Positions 9,238-20,885 of a stretch of DNA of 64,000 nt are shown one piece after another (position 1 is the stretch's first letter; the number at the start of each line of letters is the position of its first letter). The stretch is from Aspidiotus rigidus. Lineage: Eukaryota > Arthropoda > Insecta > Hemiptera > Diaspididae. The DNA lies in assembly GCA_035079385.1 (NCBI GenBank), contig JAVHKY010000054.1, positions 14,674,501-14,738,500 of the forward strand, in the 5' to 3' direction. A program made the translations under genes and the position numbers. The notes under the pieces are model-generated. The model did no database searches and was not told the DNA's origin. It worked only from the letters and a program-made list of their open reading frames with translations.

Positions 9238-11530
9238 CCAACGGATTCAAAATTACATGCTGTCATGTTGTAGAGAAAATGTATAGGCATATCCTTTAAT
9301 CTCCTATTTACTTCTCTTTGGAAGAAAGAATGCCTTACTGACGTTTTGACAACACACTAAATATGCTGGACTTTATACCAATTTATTGGAAAAATTCATG
9401 TAAAATAATACATACTATAAAAATAACTTTATGCGTGTACACACAATTTTTCACTTTTTTTTTTCACTCCGAGTTAACAACATAAAGATTTTGTCATCCA
9501 CAGTAAGAAGCGGAGTACACGATAATTAAGAATTCTTTTACGTTAGCTATCTCTGTCCCATTTTTATTATCATTAGTTTTTCTGTGCGTGTTTTATTTCG
9601 TTTAATTTCGTAAGAGATGTGCGAAAAGGGAGTGAGCGGAATTTTAAACACAATGTACGATCTGCTTAATAGTTTTTCCTAACTTTGGAACAAGAGAGTC
9701 CATTATACAGATCGCGTCTGGATTTGCTTCTTGTAGGACGACGCTGAAAGGCACGTTGTACTCAGAAATATGTACCATTAAAAAAAAATACAGTAATGAC
9801 AGTTCGTGTCCAGAGCACGTATTAAATTTATTAGAAGGTATTTGAGAAGCTTGAAAAAATTTTATAGCGAAGTAAGTTTCGATGAAAATAAATTGCATCG
9901 GAATATATCCGTTTTTCGTATGGATTTTGATTGAAGTAATTCAAATAACGGTTCATTTTGATAAATTATGCAAGTATTTCGTGTAAATTATACACATAAA
10001 ACAAACGCAAGAAGGCAACCGTGAGCAACAGTTCATAATGAAGAAAAGTTGATTTTTTCAATCCCTTCCTACTTTTTCAGTAGATTTTATTTCATTTATT
10101 TTATGAAGTGGGCCTCATACTCCGGTGGCCATGAAACTGAATTTAAAGCACTGTAAAACTCCACAACTGAATTGTAAAGAGTCGAGTACTTTGCAGATCT
10201 GTACACTGTGGACAGATGTAAACGAAAGTTTTATGTCTACCAAAGTAAATTTTCTACTAGCTTCCAATGGTTGTAGAGTGTCCTTAAACTCCTCGTTTTC
10301 TCCCGATGCCGTTGTCTAGAATCTGAAACTTCTGTTTAATTTGAAAATTCGGACATGGAAAGTTTATAATCGATTTCTATGTATTTTTTCTTTCTTTTTT
10401 CGGGTCCGCTATCATATTTCGTATTACTTTCGGCCTTTATAATCCGCAATTGTCCATTAATGACTCATTGGACCAAGTATAAGCAAGCTGCAAATCTATT
10501 GGTAATAAATGAATTTTGGAAATTTCAAATACACATGCATGATTTTGTGTTTTTGAAAGACTACTTAGATGGACGCACCACAAGGTTTAAATACAGTGTC
10601 AACAACTATACTTCGAACTTGAACTAATGACTTATCGATGTTTCAAATGAGCTTCACAGTAATTAAATGATAGACAGTCGTAGAAATCCAAAAAACGTAG
10701 CTGGAAGTTTTCGTAAAAATTTTGCGTTGTAGCAGTTATCATTGACCTATAATTCAAACCTTTTTGTTCTCCAACCGCCGCGTGTTGGACAAAATATTCG
10801 CTGAAAGATTCATTTTAACAGTAATACGTAATTACCGATAACTTCACATCAGATGATCACATTTGATTATTAGTCCTCCAAAGTAATGCACTCGACGAAT
10901 CTATTTTATGTATTCGTACGAATTTCGGGCCTAATTCTTCCTCACGCTACTACAGATATCTTTACCGAGGCACATACTTTGATAGGGAAGTATGGTGTGA
11001 AGCTGGCATTCCAAGTTTCAGCTTCATGTAATAACATGTTGATGATTTATTATTCGGATGTTATGTCAATAGGTCATGGAGTCTAATGAGGTAAACGTAA
11101 TGGGAAGATGGGTTGTGTACAACATGATACTTATGAGTAGTTACTTTCGAATAAAAGTAAATGTTTTGGAGGATTTTTACTATCTGCCATATATAGAAAA
11201 ACTTTGTGGAGGAGCCCAATAAATAAAGGTAATCTTGACTTTCTTTTTATATGTATGTTTGGATAGAGCCAACTTGGACTCGCAGATTTCCAATGGGGGA
11301 GTGGAGTGCCAGTAAAGACGAAGGTTCTCAGGAATTTTCCGAGTTCCTATGACGTCATCAGATCGTGAATGTGTAGTAAAATGTAGGTCCCAAAGTAGTA
11401 GAAGTCCAATTTTGACTATAGCGAGATTTAATGTTATTAACTTATCAACTTCCATTTCATCGGTAAATTGATGGGGGAACGAGCGGTTCTTAGTTTATAG
11501 TAATCGTATGACTAACTCTTAGTATACTGC
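9238..11530. other. No gene recognised
   Basis: I see only short unrelated open frames, T-rich and AT-rich patches and no conserved domain on either strand. Confidence 0.5.
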
Positions 11531-11693
11531 ATATCGCCCGTCTAGATTCAAAACCTCGTAACTCCAATTTTTATTTAAAAAAATTATTTTTGGATATTCG
11601 GGTGCTGCTGGGTGTAGCGCATTGTGAGAAAGGCCCACAATCATTTTTGATGAAAATTTGAGTTACGAGGTTTCGAATCTAGACGGGCGATAT
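11531..11693. mobile_element. 163-bp inverted-repeat element (MITE)
   Basis: The 34-bp ends at 11531-11564 and 11660-11693 are near-perfect inverted copies (ATATCGCCCGTCTAGATTC and its inverse). The centre has no coding potential. No clear target duplication beyond possible TA. The following 11694-12240 has no gene. It contains scattered GGCTCAC, TAGTATACT and GCTCGTTC words related to the repeat family at 54.4 kb. Confidence 0.7.
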
Positions 11694-12240
11694 TAGACTA
11701 AGTGGCTCACGGGCTCACATTCTTAGCTCAGTATAGATGTAAGTCTGGTATACTATTTATTAAAGTAAGTGGTTCACTTTTTCCGCTCGTTCATCTCCGT
11801 TCGTGGTGCAATAGAGTCGATGACGTCATAAGAACTTGGAAAAATTTTCATTTTCACTACATTGGGACCTATGTCCGCAGTTTTACATATCAACTATATA
11901 GATACATCGAATATAATCGATTCTATAGCTCACATTTTATTGGTCAATTGAGGAGCTCACTCGCTCTGCCAGATGCTTCAGTGCTCAATAAAAGGTTTGT
12001 TGAGAGATGGGACATGAACGTGTAATGTAACTTTTATCATATATTTTTTTAGCGGAGAACCCGCTATCCCTTTTGTGGGGGGTACTCTCAGGAAATTTTC
12101 GTCCGCGAGCGCGAGCGGTCCAAGGTTGGTGCAATCAAAAGGTTGATGACGTCATGGAGAGGGCGGAGTTGGAAAAATTTCGACCTCTAAGCTATATATG
12201 ATTGGAGGGAGACTTGGGAAAATTTCCACTCTGAAGGGGA

Positions 12241-13905
12241 GTAAAAACTACAAACACCGCAGAAAATAAATAAAGCCGAGCGCTTTCAGTTAATAAACCA
12301 TCATCGGGACTGAAATGAAAGCAACTTACAAGAATGGAGAAGAAACCTCGGATCATTAAGGTTAATCAAACGAGGGTTCATAACGTGAGTCATAGACGAG
12401 TTCAATCAAGCCATCTTCCGGAATGTACGTGTTTAGCACAGTAATATCATCAGTATTGTATGTGCTCGTGGGCAATCCGTTTAAAGTATGAATTCTCCTT
12501 ATGGAGGAGACTTGCGGATCCCTCACAGAAGCTATGACCGCTGTTGACCAAGTGATCGGCAAATGCTGATTCTCCCAAACGTCCCTTTTTCCAGGCCTTT
12601 AGGTGTTCGTCTAATCTCACCTTTATCTGGCGGCCGGTTCTACAATCCCTGCATTCCAATTTAGAGACACCACTCCTTTCATCCGCAGGCACACAGTCCT
12701 TTAACTTAACGAATAACCCTTTGACGGTAGTGGGGTTTTAATAAACTGGTCTGAAACCGAACGGGCGAAGGGCCCGACCGAATTCGGTGGAGAACCTCCC
12801 GAGAAAAGGGAGACTGATCCAATGCAATCTCCGATCACAGATCAAGTCTTGGGAGAGGGAGGTGGTGAAATCAAGGCTCTTCCTCGTAATTTTCCTCCGA
12901 ACCATCACCTCAACATCAACATTGCCAGGTGTTTTACAGTCCCCAACTCTTTTTTGAAAGCAGCCTGACTCAAAGGAAAGCGTGTCAATCTGTGGACTAA
13001 ATTGTTGATAGCTGCTAACTTATGAGCAACAGGACAGAATGACGCTCCGCGGACTAAAACAACAGTTTTAGTATCTTCTCTGTATATTCCAAACTCATGG
13101 ACAAATCCAAAACGTTGATCGTTGAGCCACCAACTTCCAAGGTAAATTTTATGGAAGGGTATAATGGATTGAGATACCTCAAAAACACACAAAAAAGATC
13201 TGGATGACCAGTCCACGTACAAAGAACGTCATCAACGTACCTGTGCCAGTAGTGTATATAATTGAGTAAAACCTGGCCCGAGGAGAAGAGGTCAAGTTCA
13301 AACTGCAACATGAATACTTCGGAGATGAGGGAACCCAAAGGTGATCCAATAGGGACCCCTATTTCATCAGGGAAATCGAAAAATTTGCCTTCGAATTTGC
13401 AAAAATTCCAGGACCAACAGATATTTAAGAGATTGAAGAATTCTTGGGATTCATTATGAGGGATATTGGAGTTGAACAGTAACTGGCCCATACGCTGCAT
13501 GGTGGCAGCTTTAGGGATATTTGGGAACAGACCCACGACATGAAACGAACAAAGGGTCGCGCCCGGAGGCAGTTTTACATCCTTGAGAGCATCAACCAAG
13601 GACACCGAATTCAAAACCGAATGGGGAGACTCATATTCAACACACGGTTTTTGAACCAACGGTCCAGGAATTTGGCAAGGAGGTAAGTGGGGGAGGAAAC
13701 GAAAGAGACCACAGGCCACATCGGGGTGTTCGTTTTGTGTACTTTAGGCAACCCATAAAGAAGGGGAAAAAATAAATTGATCGCCATCGAAGAACGACAT
13801 ATTTTCGTTGTTATAAAAGTTTGACAGAACGCCTTTTTCTTTTGAAAATGACGACAACATGTATACGTCATATGATGTCAAAATAGCGACAATTCCAAAT
13901 TTTCA
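12241..13905 (-). pseudogene. Penelope-like element 1 (RT plus GIY-YIG), defective
   Basis: Minus-strand order is that of a Penelope-like element. It starts with the conserved YGLPKVHK motif (about 13760), then SFHVVGLFPNIP, GVPIGSPLGSLISEVFM, HRYVDDVL (the catalytic YVDD, about 13230), YPSIKFTLEVGGSTINVLDL and FCPVAHKLAAINN. It ends with the GIY-YIG nuclease region: LECRDC, RLDEHLKAWK, FADHLVNSGHSF and ENSYFKRIAHEHI. The frame shifts near 13100-13060 and again before 12700. About nine residues carrying the GVY..G catalytic motif are missing between LECRDC and RTGRQ, compared with copy 2 in this window. The 3' end (12272-12308) has a hammerhead-like word set. The start of the RT is lost where it meets a Mutator-like fragment. 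Confidence 0.9.
12272..12308 (-). ncRNA. Hammerhead-like motif at the PLE 1 terminus, weak
   Basis: On the minus strand: CCCGATGA, T, GGTT-TATT-AACT, GAAA, GC-GCTCG-GC, TTT. Stem II can form with one G-U pair and a short stem III is possible. C replaces T in the canonical CTGATGA, and I cannot find a convincing stem I. The equivalent site in PLE 2 has the canonical CTGATGA and a compensating change in stem III (GAT...ATC). I take it as a degraded ribozyme. Confidence 0.4.
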
Positions 13906-13906
13906 G

Positions 13907-14165
13907 TGCCGCATCTAATCTCTTTCTCAAAAAATGGAAGCCGCGTATGCCTCAATTTGTAAAGTACTTCAACGACAATTGGTTGGAGAAGAACTCGCAG
14001 TTGCTCGAAGGCGCAGCGCTGGGCTACCCTAGCGTTAACAACGGTACTGAGGGGACGGATAGAGTAATTAAAAGTTCTCACACTCTTCGGGAACGTCTGC
14101 CAGTTGGGCAATTTTTAAATAATATTCGGAAATTAATTCGTCATTGGTCGGAATCAAGAGATACC
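13907..14165 (+). pseudogene. Mutator-like (MULE) transposase fragment
   Basis: The plus frame reads KKWKPRMPQFVKYFNDNW, EGAALGYPSVNNGTEGTDRV and SHTLRERLPVGQFL. This matches my memory of the C-terminal part of MULE-type transposases just before a SWIM zinc finger (patterns like W-x-EG-x-A-x-GYPSTNN-x-x-E-x-TNRVIK and T-x-RERL). About 85 residues survive. It directly abuts the 5' edge of PLE 1. The opposite-strand open frame over the same bases is a shadow. Confidence 0.65.
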
Positions 14166-14590
14166 GCTTCTATCAACTGCCTCTACTTCAGTACCTCGCC
14201 TACTACACAATTACAATTGTAAACATTCGCGTATCAATGTTCATTTTGGCATTTGCTATTTTTTTTCTCGTTTTTAAAATATATGAATGTTGTTCTATCC
14301 TCATATTTCCCGGGTTTCACTTTTATTTCCCGTCCACCGTTTATTTTGGTGTTCCACACTTTGAAATGGCGCAAACGGATATCATTTTGTCGTTCCTTCC
14401 GCATTTTTTGTCGGGCCAAAAAATCACACCCATAAAGAAGAGGAGGCGTAGGGTTGGGAACAAGGAGAGCTTTTTCCATAGCTGGGGTTCGAATAATAAC
14501 CGCACAATTATTAATGACACTCTTGACTTCTTTGACGTAGCCAGGGAAATCAAAATTCTTGTTCTCTGTAGCCCCACATTGTTGGAGCAC
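14166..14590. other. No gene recognised
   Basis: A minus-strand open frame of 118 codons (14234-14590) contains NPTPPLLYG, faintly like the region before the PLE LPKVHK motif, but it does not continue into that motif and has no other support. Confidence 0.35.
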
Positions 14591-14596
14591 TTCATG

Positions 14597-14735
14597 GACC
14601 TTGGCGGGCCGAGTAACAAGCTCGTCAGGCCCCTCAAATTCTCATGGTCAAACTTCCAAGAATTTTCTCGCAAGCCCTGTAAAACCTTCACAGGTCTCGT
14701 CCGGCCGGGTATCCCCAGCCGGGCCAGCACGATAC
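14597..14735. repeat. Direct repeat flanking a minisatellite, left copy
   Basis: This block matches 15555-15680 in the same orientation: GGCTCGTC-type words, TCTCATGGTCAAACTT, GAATATTCTTGCGGGCCC, TAAAACCTTC and GGCCGGGT. The two copies bracket the 66-bp tandem array, as if the array and flanks form one composite element. Confidence 0.65.
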
Positions 14736-14744
14736 TGCTATTTG

Positions 14745-15530
14745 CGGGGCAATTAGCGATTTTGTGACAAATGACAGTGCAAACGCTTTTTTTCTGATTA
14801 GCCGGGCTGTTTGCGGGACCATTTGCGAATTCGTGAAAACGCCTTTTTTCCAATTTGGATTATTTGCGGGACCTTTTGCAGTTTTGTGGAAAATGACATT
14901 GCAAACGCGTCTCTTCTGATTTGAACTTTTTTCGGGACTGTTTGCGCTCTCAACGCAGAAGACACCACAAACGCCCCTTTTTTAATCTGTGCTATTTGTG
15001 AGATTATCTACAATTTTGGAGCTAGTGACACCGCATTCCCCTCCTTTCCAATATGGACTATTTGCGAGACCTTTTGCGATTTTGTGGCAAATGACACCGC
15101 AAACATCTTTCTTCCAATTAGGACTGTTTGCGGAATCATCTGGGCTCTTACCGCAAATGACACCGCAAAAGCCTCTTTTGTGGTTTTGACTATTTGCGGG
15201 ACCTTTTGCGATTTTGTGGCAAATGATACCACAAACGCCTCTTTTTTAATCTGTGCTATTTGCGGGAGTATTTGAGATTTCTTGGCAAATGACACCGCAA
15301 ACGCCTCTTTCTTAATCTGTGCTATTTGCAGGACTATTCGCGATTTCGTAGCAAGTGGTACCACAAACGCCTCTTTTTTAATCCGTGCTATTTGCGGGAC
15401 TATTTGTGGGACTTTTTGCGATTTTGTGACAAATGACACCGCAAACGCCTATTTTTCAATCTGTGCTATTTACGGGCCCTTTTGAAATTTTGTGGCAAAT
15501 GACACCGCAGACGCTTCTCCAATTAGGAAT
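14745..15530. repeat. 66-bp minisatellite with an uninterrupted frame
   Basis: Units read roughly TTTGCGGGACTATTTGCG, ATTTTGTGGCAAATGACAC, CGCAAACGCCTCTTTT. Spacing of the CGCAAACGCCTC words is about 66 bp in the right half, with about eleven diverged units. Because 66 is a multiple of three, the minus strand stays open for 143 codons (15439-15008) with a 22-residue period around KKEAFAVSFATKSQ. Nothing else suggests a protein-coding gene. Confidence 0.75.
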
Positions 15531-15554
15531 ATGTATTTGCTAGTGTCGTGCTGG

Positions 15555-15680
15555 ATTACATCTTTAGGCCAGGTAACCGGCTCGTCCGGCCTCCCTGACT
15601 CTCATGGTCAAACTTTCGAGAATATTCTTGCGGGCCCCATAAAACCTTCGCGGGCCTTCTCTGGCCGGGTCAGCACGTAC
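15555..15680. repeat. Direct repeat flanking a minisatellite, right copy
   Basis: Right-hand partner of 14597-14735, same orientation, about 75-80% similar by eye. Confidence 0.65.
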
Positions 15681-17160
15681 TGGTTACAAGCAACAGTTTC
15701 AATTCTCAAACGTTTCTCAAAAGCTTTGAATAGTCTCGTAGACCGATTATTTATAGAAGAGCATCATGGACAGGGATGTGTGAGTGAAAGGAGGATCTGA
15801 TCACAGAGGATCCTAACAAATTATGAGTTCATGGAATACCAAGACGACATCGAAATGTGGCAATAATTTTATTCGTCTTCATTGTCCATAGTATGAGGAT
15901 ATTTTTCGTTCTCGTAGGTCTTACGGGAAGAATAAAACAAGAGTTCGAGGCCTACGGACGCGTTTAACTGTTTTCGCACTCCGGTATGTTGAAATTATAG
16001 ACGTTAATTTCTCTTAGTTGTAACTTATCATGTACCTATATACGGTCTCTTATTCGTATTCTGCACCGGCGCGGCATATTGTTAGCTTATAATTACACTG
16101 AGTTTAGCTGCAAGACTGAGATTTCAATTCCTGTTTCCGAGTTTTGTACTACATTTTGACGGATAAAAATATTGCTCGTTTTATAGAAGCAGGTTTTTTC
16201 ACGATCTAGGTACAGTGTTATAGGCTCATCCTCCACCGGAAATAAAGATGTTGGAATTCAAAATTTACACGGTATAATTACACCGCTTCTGTCTGTGCGT
16301 GGTAACGTTGTTTTTCGTGATTTTAAAAGTCCTCACGTTCCATACGAAAAGTAAGAGTTTTTTTTTTTAGTTCGCAGACATACGTTATGAAATAATTAAT
16401 ATGTGAACAAAAAGAAAGAGGATATTATGGTAAATATTATAAATTCATAAAAATAGTGGGTTTCTAGTCTTTTCACGTTTTACGATACCTTCACGGAGTT
16501 TTACGAGTCTACTATAAATCGACTGAACGACGGACGAGAGTTTGGTTTCTATCGTGTAAATTGTGAAAATCATCCAACTGAGACTCTGTGGATCACAATG
16601 TTAAGACGATTTGATCGAAATTACTTGGGAAGATTAATGAGCGCAGACTTCTATAATTTCAATCTAGTACTACATGTAAATGATATACTTTTAAAAAATC
16701 TCTCTAATCGTTTACATAAGAAGCGTTACGCTTAATCAATAGTGGTTTATACGAAGCGTGCATTGCAGTGTTCGCAATGAGAAGTCGAAAAAGAGTAATA
16801 AGCAGATACATTACAATACTACCGGAATTCTTTCATGAATGGATATCGAGTGTCGTTTTAAAACTGTAGTTGTACGTGTTCTACAAATCCGAATTTGTAC
16901 CGCTATTCTCAATATACGCTCATCGTTCTTTTCCTCGTGTAGTGGTTTTGGAGAGTGCACAAGGAGCGTACAATTTAATCAGAGGTAGATGAAAAATTTT
17001 TGAAGCTGGAAAAGATTTCCATTCGTACTGAACATAACGAATGAGGATTTTTGTGGAGAAGAGAGCATCTCAGATTATGTAAAGATGAGAATCACATCGC
17101 TTGGTAGCAGGCCTTCACATATCAATTCCTTCCAGAAATCTTTATGAGTCAGACAGAAGA
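15681..17160. other. No gene recognised
   Basis: Only short frames and AT-rich single-copy-like sequence. No domain or repeat stands out. Confidence 0.5.
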
Positions 17161-17185
17161 TGAGTAATGTTTGCTGACGTAATAA

Positions 17186-17479
17186 ATGCGAGGGTTTTTA
17201 ATGTTTCTCTACCTGTGGCTCGTGTTACGGAAATGGATATTTATACCCGCTTGCTCAGTATTTCAGGCCGACGGACCGTCAACTACAGTCTGGAGTTTTG
17301 GGACACAAGAAGAAGACTCTTTGCATCAAACACGCTGTATAGATCATTTCTTCCTCAACAAAGACTCAATGCTTGCCACGTTGGATCCAAGAATAAACTT
17401 TGCGTGTTGGCAGGTGCTTCACCCACTGAAGTGCTACCGGACGAGTAAGGGCAAGAAGTACCCAACGAATGATCGATAA
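17186..17479 (+). CDS. Hypothetical small secreted protein, doubtful
   Basis: An ATG-initiated 97-codon frame. The first 28 residues are strongly hydrophobic (FLMFLYLWLVL, WIFIPACSVFQA) and could be a signal peptide or anchor, followed by a polar segment with several cysteines (RCID, FACW, LKCYR) and a basic tail GKKYPTNDR. It resembles no family I know. An overlapping frame of similar length exists (17167-17448), which weakens the case. No splice sites or polyadenylation signal were identified. Confidence 0.22.
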   Translation: MRGFLMFLYLWLVLRKWIFIPACSVFQADGPSTTVWSFGTQEEDSLHQTRCIDHFFLNKDSMLATLDPRINFACWQVLHPLKCYRTSKGKKYPTNDR

Positions 17480-18370
17480 GGGTTATCGGTCGAGCGGGTG
17501 TTTTGACATGATTTGCTTACTAAATGAAAAGAGCGAATTGCGACTTATGAGAGAGGAATGAGTGGATTTGCATACTAATCTTGACGTATGCCTTTGGCCC
17601 CAGGTAATTCACCTGGTATCTAAATAACACGAAAAAAAAAATGAACTAAAACTCTCCCTATGTGAGAATTTTGAGTAACCTAGGTCAATTGAAGCATGAC
17701 CATGTTTGGTTTCTGTATCTAACTCTATAAGATACTAAACTAAACGAATCCGTTCCTTTAAGTTACGGCTATCCATACTAAACAAGAAAGAGTATTCTTC
17801 CTTTAAGTTACGGCTATCCATACTAAACAAGAAAGAGTATTCCTCTTTCTTGTTTCTATAAGATACCCTTTTGAAGTGACATCTGGGTTGCGAAACACTG
17901 TTCAAATTATTTGCAAACTTGTTACAATGTTTTTTTTTCCTTTTTATGTGTTTCACAACTACATACATAAAGGGTTGTTAGCTCAGTAGGTTATGGTGAA
18001 TTACTTGTGGAAAAAAGGAAGAATCAAGGATCATTAGAAATAAGTGTAGAACAAGCAGTGTTGGAATTGTTACAGAGGGCAGAAGTAAGGAGTAAGAGAA
18101 CAAAGTGAGATAGGCTTACACGTTTAAAAGCAAGGTACAGAAAAAGTTGTTGTCCTGACTGTACATGAGGCAGCAGAAAATAAATATGTAAGAAGGTGGT
18201 GATGTGACTGATTTGGAGACGCAAGAGGGTGATAGTTTCCTGGCGGGATGTTTAATTAGAAGAAGTCCAGTCAGCCGGCATGTTTTTAGGCTATTAAAGC
18301 TTCCGCGCAAGCGCCTTATTCTAATTTGGGACTTTTACACTAGGTTGGGAACTAGTCAACCTAATAGACA
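17480..18370. repeat. No gene; contains a 54-bp tandem duplication
   Basis: Two adjacent copies of a unit containing CTTTAAGTTACGGCTATCC and AACAAGAAAGAGTATT lie at about 17754-17850. Otherwise nothing recognisable. Confidence 0.55.
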
Positions 18371-18378
18371 ATATAAGA

Positions 18379-18614
18379 GTAGTAATGTCCCCCATAGGGT
18401 ACACCTTGTGACTCTGTATACTCAGTACCAAGTCCATTAGTGGTCAATTTTGGTCAAAATTGGTTGTTTTTGGTTGAAATTGATGGTCATTTTTGCTCAA
18501 CGTTGGCCGTTTTTAGTAAGAAAAAGCGACCAATTGTGACCAGAAGCGACCACCAATTGACTTGATACCAAGTGTACCAAGTCACAAGGTGTACCAAATG
18601 GGGGACACTACTAC
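18379..18614. mobile_element. 236-bp MITE with near-perfect 8-bp TSD
   Basis: Ends GTAGTAATGTCCCCCAT and ATGGGGGACACTACTAC are inverted, as are the inner words GGGTACACCTTGTGAC and GTCACAAGGTGTACC. The flanks ATATAAGA and ATATAAGG agree at 7 of 8 bases. The core is full of TTGGTCAAAATTGG/GACCAATTG words. No coding content. Confidence 0.8.
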
Positions 18615-18778
18615 ATATAAGGCCTTGACAGTATTCCCTATCGCATACCTAGTCTGGTATGTGTTATTAGTGTTTCTTAGCATTGATCTTACAGGAGTTG
18701 CTGGGTTATATACTTATCTTCATTCCAGGGAGTTTGCCATTAGATCAAGAAACTTAACCAGATTGATAACATGTAGGT

Positions 18779-20472
18779 CAGTGTTTCTCAACCTTTCTTC
18801 TATTGCGGCATATTTTTCCGTGAGATGATATCACTGCGGCACAGCATTTCCAGAACTCCAAATTGTATATTGAAAATTTTTGTACATTTTGACATTTTCA
18901 TGTCTCTACAGATTTTCTCCTCCTAATTTCAGAATTTGTGGCCTACAAGATGGCTATATGAGGCCTCATCCTTCTTTCTCTGTACTACAGTCACAAGAAA
19001 CAAGAGCTTTGATCTTCCACCGGGACTCAAAGAAATTTTTCCACCAATATACGCAAAAAAGTCTGGATGCTTCCCGTATTTACTGACAACCCTCCGGGCT
19101 CTTCTAATTCCAAAATTTATGAAAAAACATGAAATATTATCTGTATTTGTGGCCAAGTCACAGGAAGTTCTTAATTTTTATGACAGTGACTGCAGGTTTG
19201 GACTCAAGTTTAAGTAATTATAACTGGAACGGACATCATTCAAAAATTGGAACACATTGGTCAGATAGGGCTTATGATTACTTTTCCAAGTAATTTCATC
19301 AATAAAATATTCAATTTAAATTTTAAAAATTATCTAATAAAAATGTTTAAAAAATGAATTTAATAAAATTAATGAATTATTATAAAAGAAAATTAATAGT
19401 TAATATTTTGATTATAATTAAAATAAAAATAATTATAATTAAATAAATTATGAATTTAATTTATAATAATTAAATCAAATAGAAAATACACAATTAATTA
19501 ATTTTATTTCAATTTGTATTCATGTATAATTCAAATGAATATTCCAATTTATTTTTTAATAAAATATTTTATTCAATTTTATTTAAATTGGGTTTTTTTG
19601 ATATCATTAATAAATCTAATTATTTCATTATTTTTAAGTATTATGATTCTTATATTATAAAGAATATTAATTTTTAAATTTGAAATTTAATTTTTAAATT
19701 CTTTTGAAAAGTTTGATTTTTAAATTTATTATGAAATTAATAGCGATCAGCTTTATTTTAAATTTCTATTCTTAATTAATTTCGAACATTAATCATTATT
19801 AAAAATTTAATTTATTCAATTAATTTAATATTTTATTTTTCAAATATGAAATTATTTTTAAATTATATATTATTAATGGAATTTTTTATTTTATAATTTA
19901 TTGTTAATAAATTATTTTGAAATGAAATAAAATCAGAGAAAATAATATCGTCGGGGTATTCTATATAATATAATTCATTCATGAACATTACCATCAATAA
20001 ATATTAAAATAGATTGTATCCCCAATCAATTGAATAGAATTACAGATTGAATTATATAAATTCTTTTAATATAGTTCTAATAATTCAACATAGAGGTAAC
20101 AAATTAAAAATTTTTATTGAATCATTCTATTATCCCTAAAGATATTAATATTGTAATTATTTAAATTTATTTTCTTAGTTAAATTAATAAATTAAATTAA
20201 AAAATTTTAATTTGTACTAAGAATCAAAATAATTACCGTATTATTGTATACAATTTTTTAATTGGAAATTAAATATATTTATTTATGATAATAAAATGTT
20301 TTCAATTTATTTAGTTAAAGTAATAACATTAATTTGTCAAGTTATTGAAAAAAAAAATGACAATTCTTTTTTAGTTCATGTTGATTTATGTTTTTCATAA
20401 AACTTTTGCGGCACACCTGAGGCGGGCTTGCGGCATAGTGATGTGCCGTGGCACACCGGTTGAGAAACACTG
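18779..20472. mobile_element. hAT-like element with an AT-rich passenger
   Basis: Ends CAGTGTTTCTCAACC and GGTTGAGAAACACTG are a classic hAT (Charlie-type) inverted repeat, and GCGGCA-rich subterminal words occur at both sides. Flanks ATGTAGGT and ATGTAGAA agree at 6 of 8 bases, consistent with an aged 8-bp TSD. The left 500 bp has moderate composition. A plus frame at 18936-19217 contains KEIFPPIYAKKSGCFPYLL but I cannot tie it to transposase. About 19290-20400 is extremely AT-rich and is described separately. Confidence 0.8.
19940..20200 (-). pseudogene. Possible nuclear copy of mitochondrial 16S rDNA (numt)
   Basis: The plus strand contains TTCAACATAGAGGTAACAA (20084-20102) and, 32 bp further, TTATCCCTAAAG (20130-20141). 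In insect mitochondrial large-subunit rRNA the complementary strand has CCAACATCGAGGTCGCAA followed some 45 bp later by TTATCCCTAAAGTAA, so the words, order and strand fit with a 10-bp deletion. An upstream ACAGATTG could match the ACAGACC word of the same gene. The surrounding AT-rich kilobase inside the hAT-like element may be further mitochondrial sequence, but I cannot recognise it. The call rests on short words in AT-rich DNA. Confidence 0.45.
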
Positions 20473-20835
20473 ATGTAGAAGAATAGGTATGCAATATGGA
20501 TTACTGGAAAAGCCTCACACTTTCCTCCCTCTCCGTAGCTTAGTCAACATGAAACATGATCTTTATTTATTTGGCTTTACCAGAGCAGTTTTTTGGTTTC
20601 ATATCTTTGCTCTCATTCTTGCCCTGATTTCAAATATTACGTCCGTCCCTACAGCTGTACAAGCCTTAAGTTTGGACAGGTAGAATTTTACTCAGCTGCA
20701 AAATTTCAAATTTGCGTCCGCACGGTCGAACAAACCTGAGGTTAGGATTAACACGGTCCAATATGTTACGGCTCGACATATAATTACAGAATACTCAAAG
20801 AGTAATTGAGAAGACAGATTGCAATGACCGCAGAT

Positions 20836-20885
20836 AAACAGAAGAAGATGCGAGATCTTTCAGTTAACAAACCATCATCAGGCAA
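20836..20885 (-). ncRNA. Hammerhead-like motif in the left PLE 2 arm
   Basis: On the minus strand: CTGATGA (20881-20875), T, GGTT-TGTT-AACT, GAAA (20861-20858), GAT-CTCGC-ATC, TT. Core boxes are canonical and stems II and III can form, but stem I is not obvious. Known hammerheads occur in PLE terminal repeats, which makes this assignment reasonable. The mate at 22530-22575 has C for T in the first box. Confidence 0.5.

Noticed and set aside
13878..14111. Minus-strand 77-codon frame next to PLE 1 as its N-terminus
   Set aside because: It is the shadow of the Mutator-like transposase fragment, which reads on the plus strand.
15008..15439. 143-codon repetitive frame as a structural protein gene
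   Set aside because: Explained by a 66-bp minisatellite whose unit is a multiple of three. No start context, splice sites or signal peptide.
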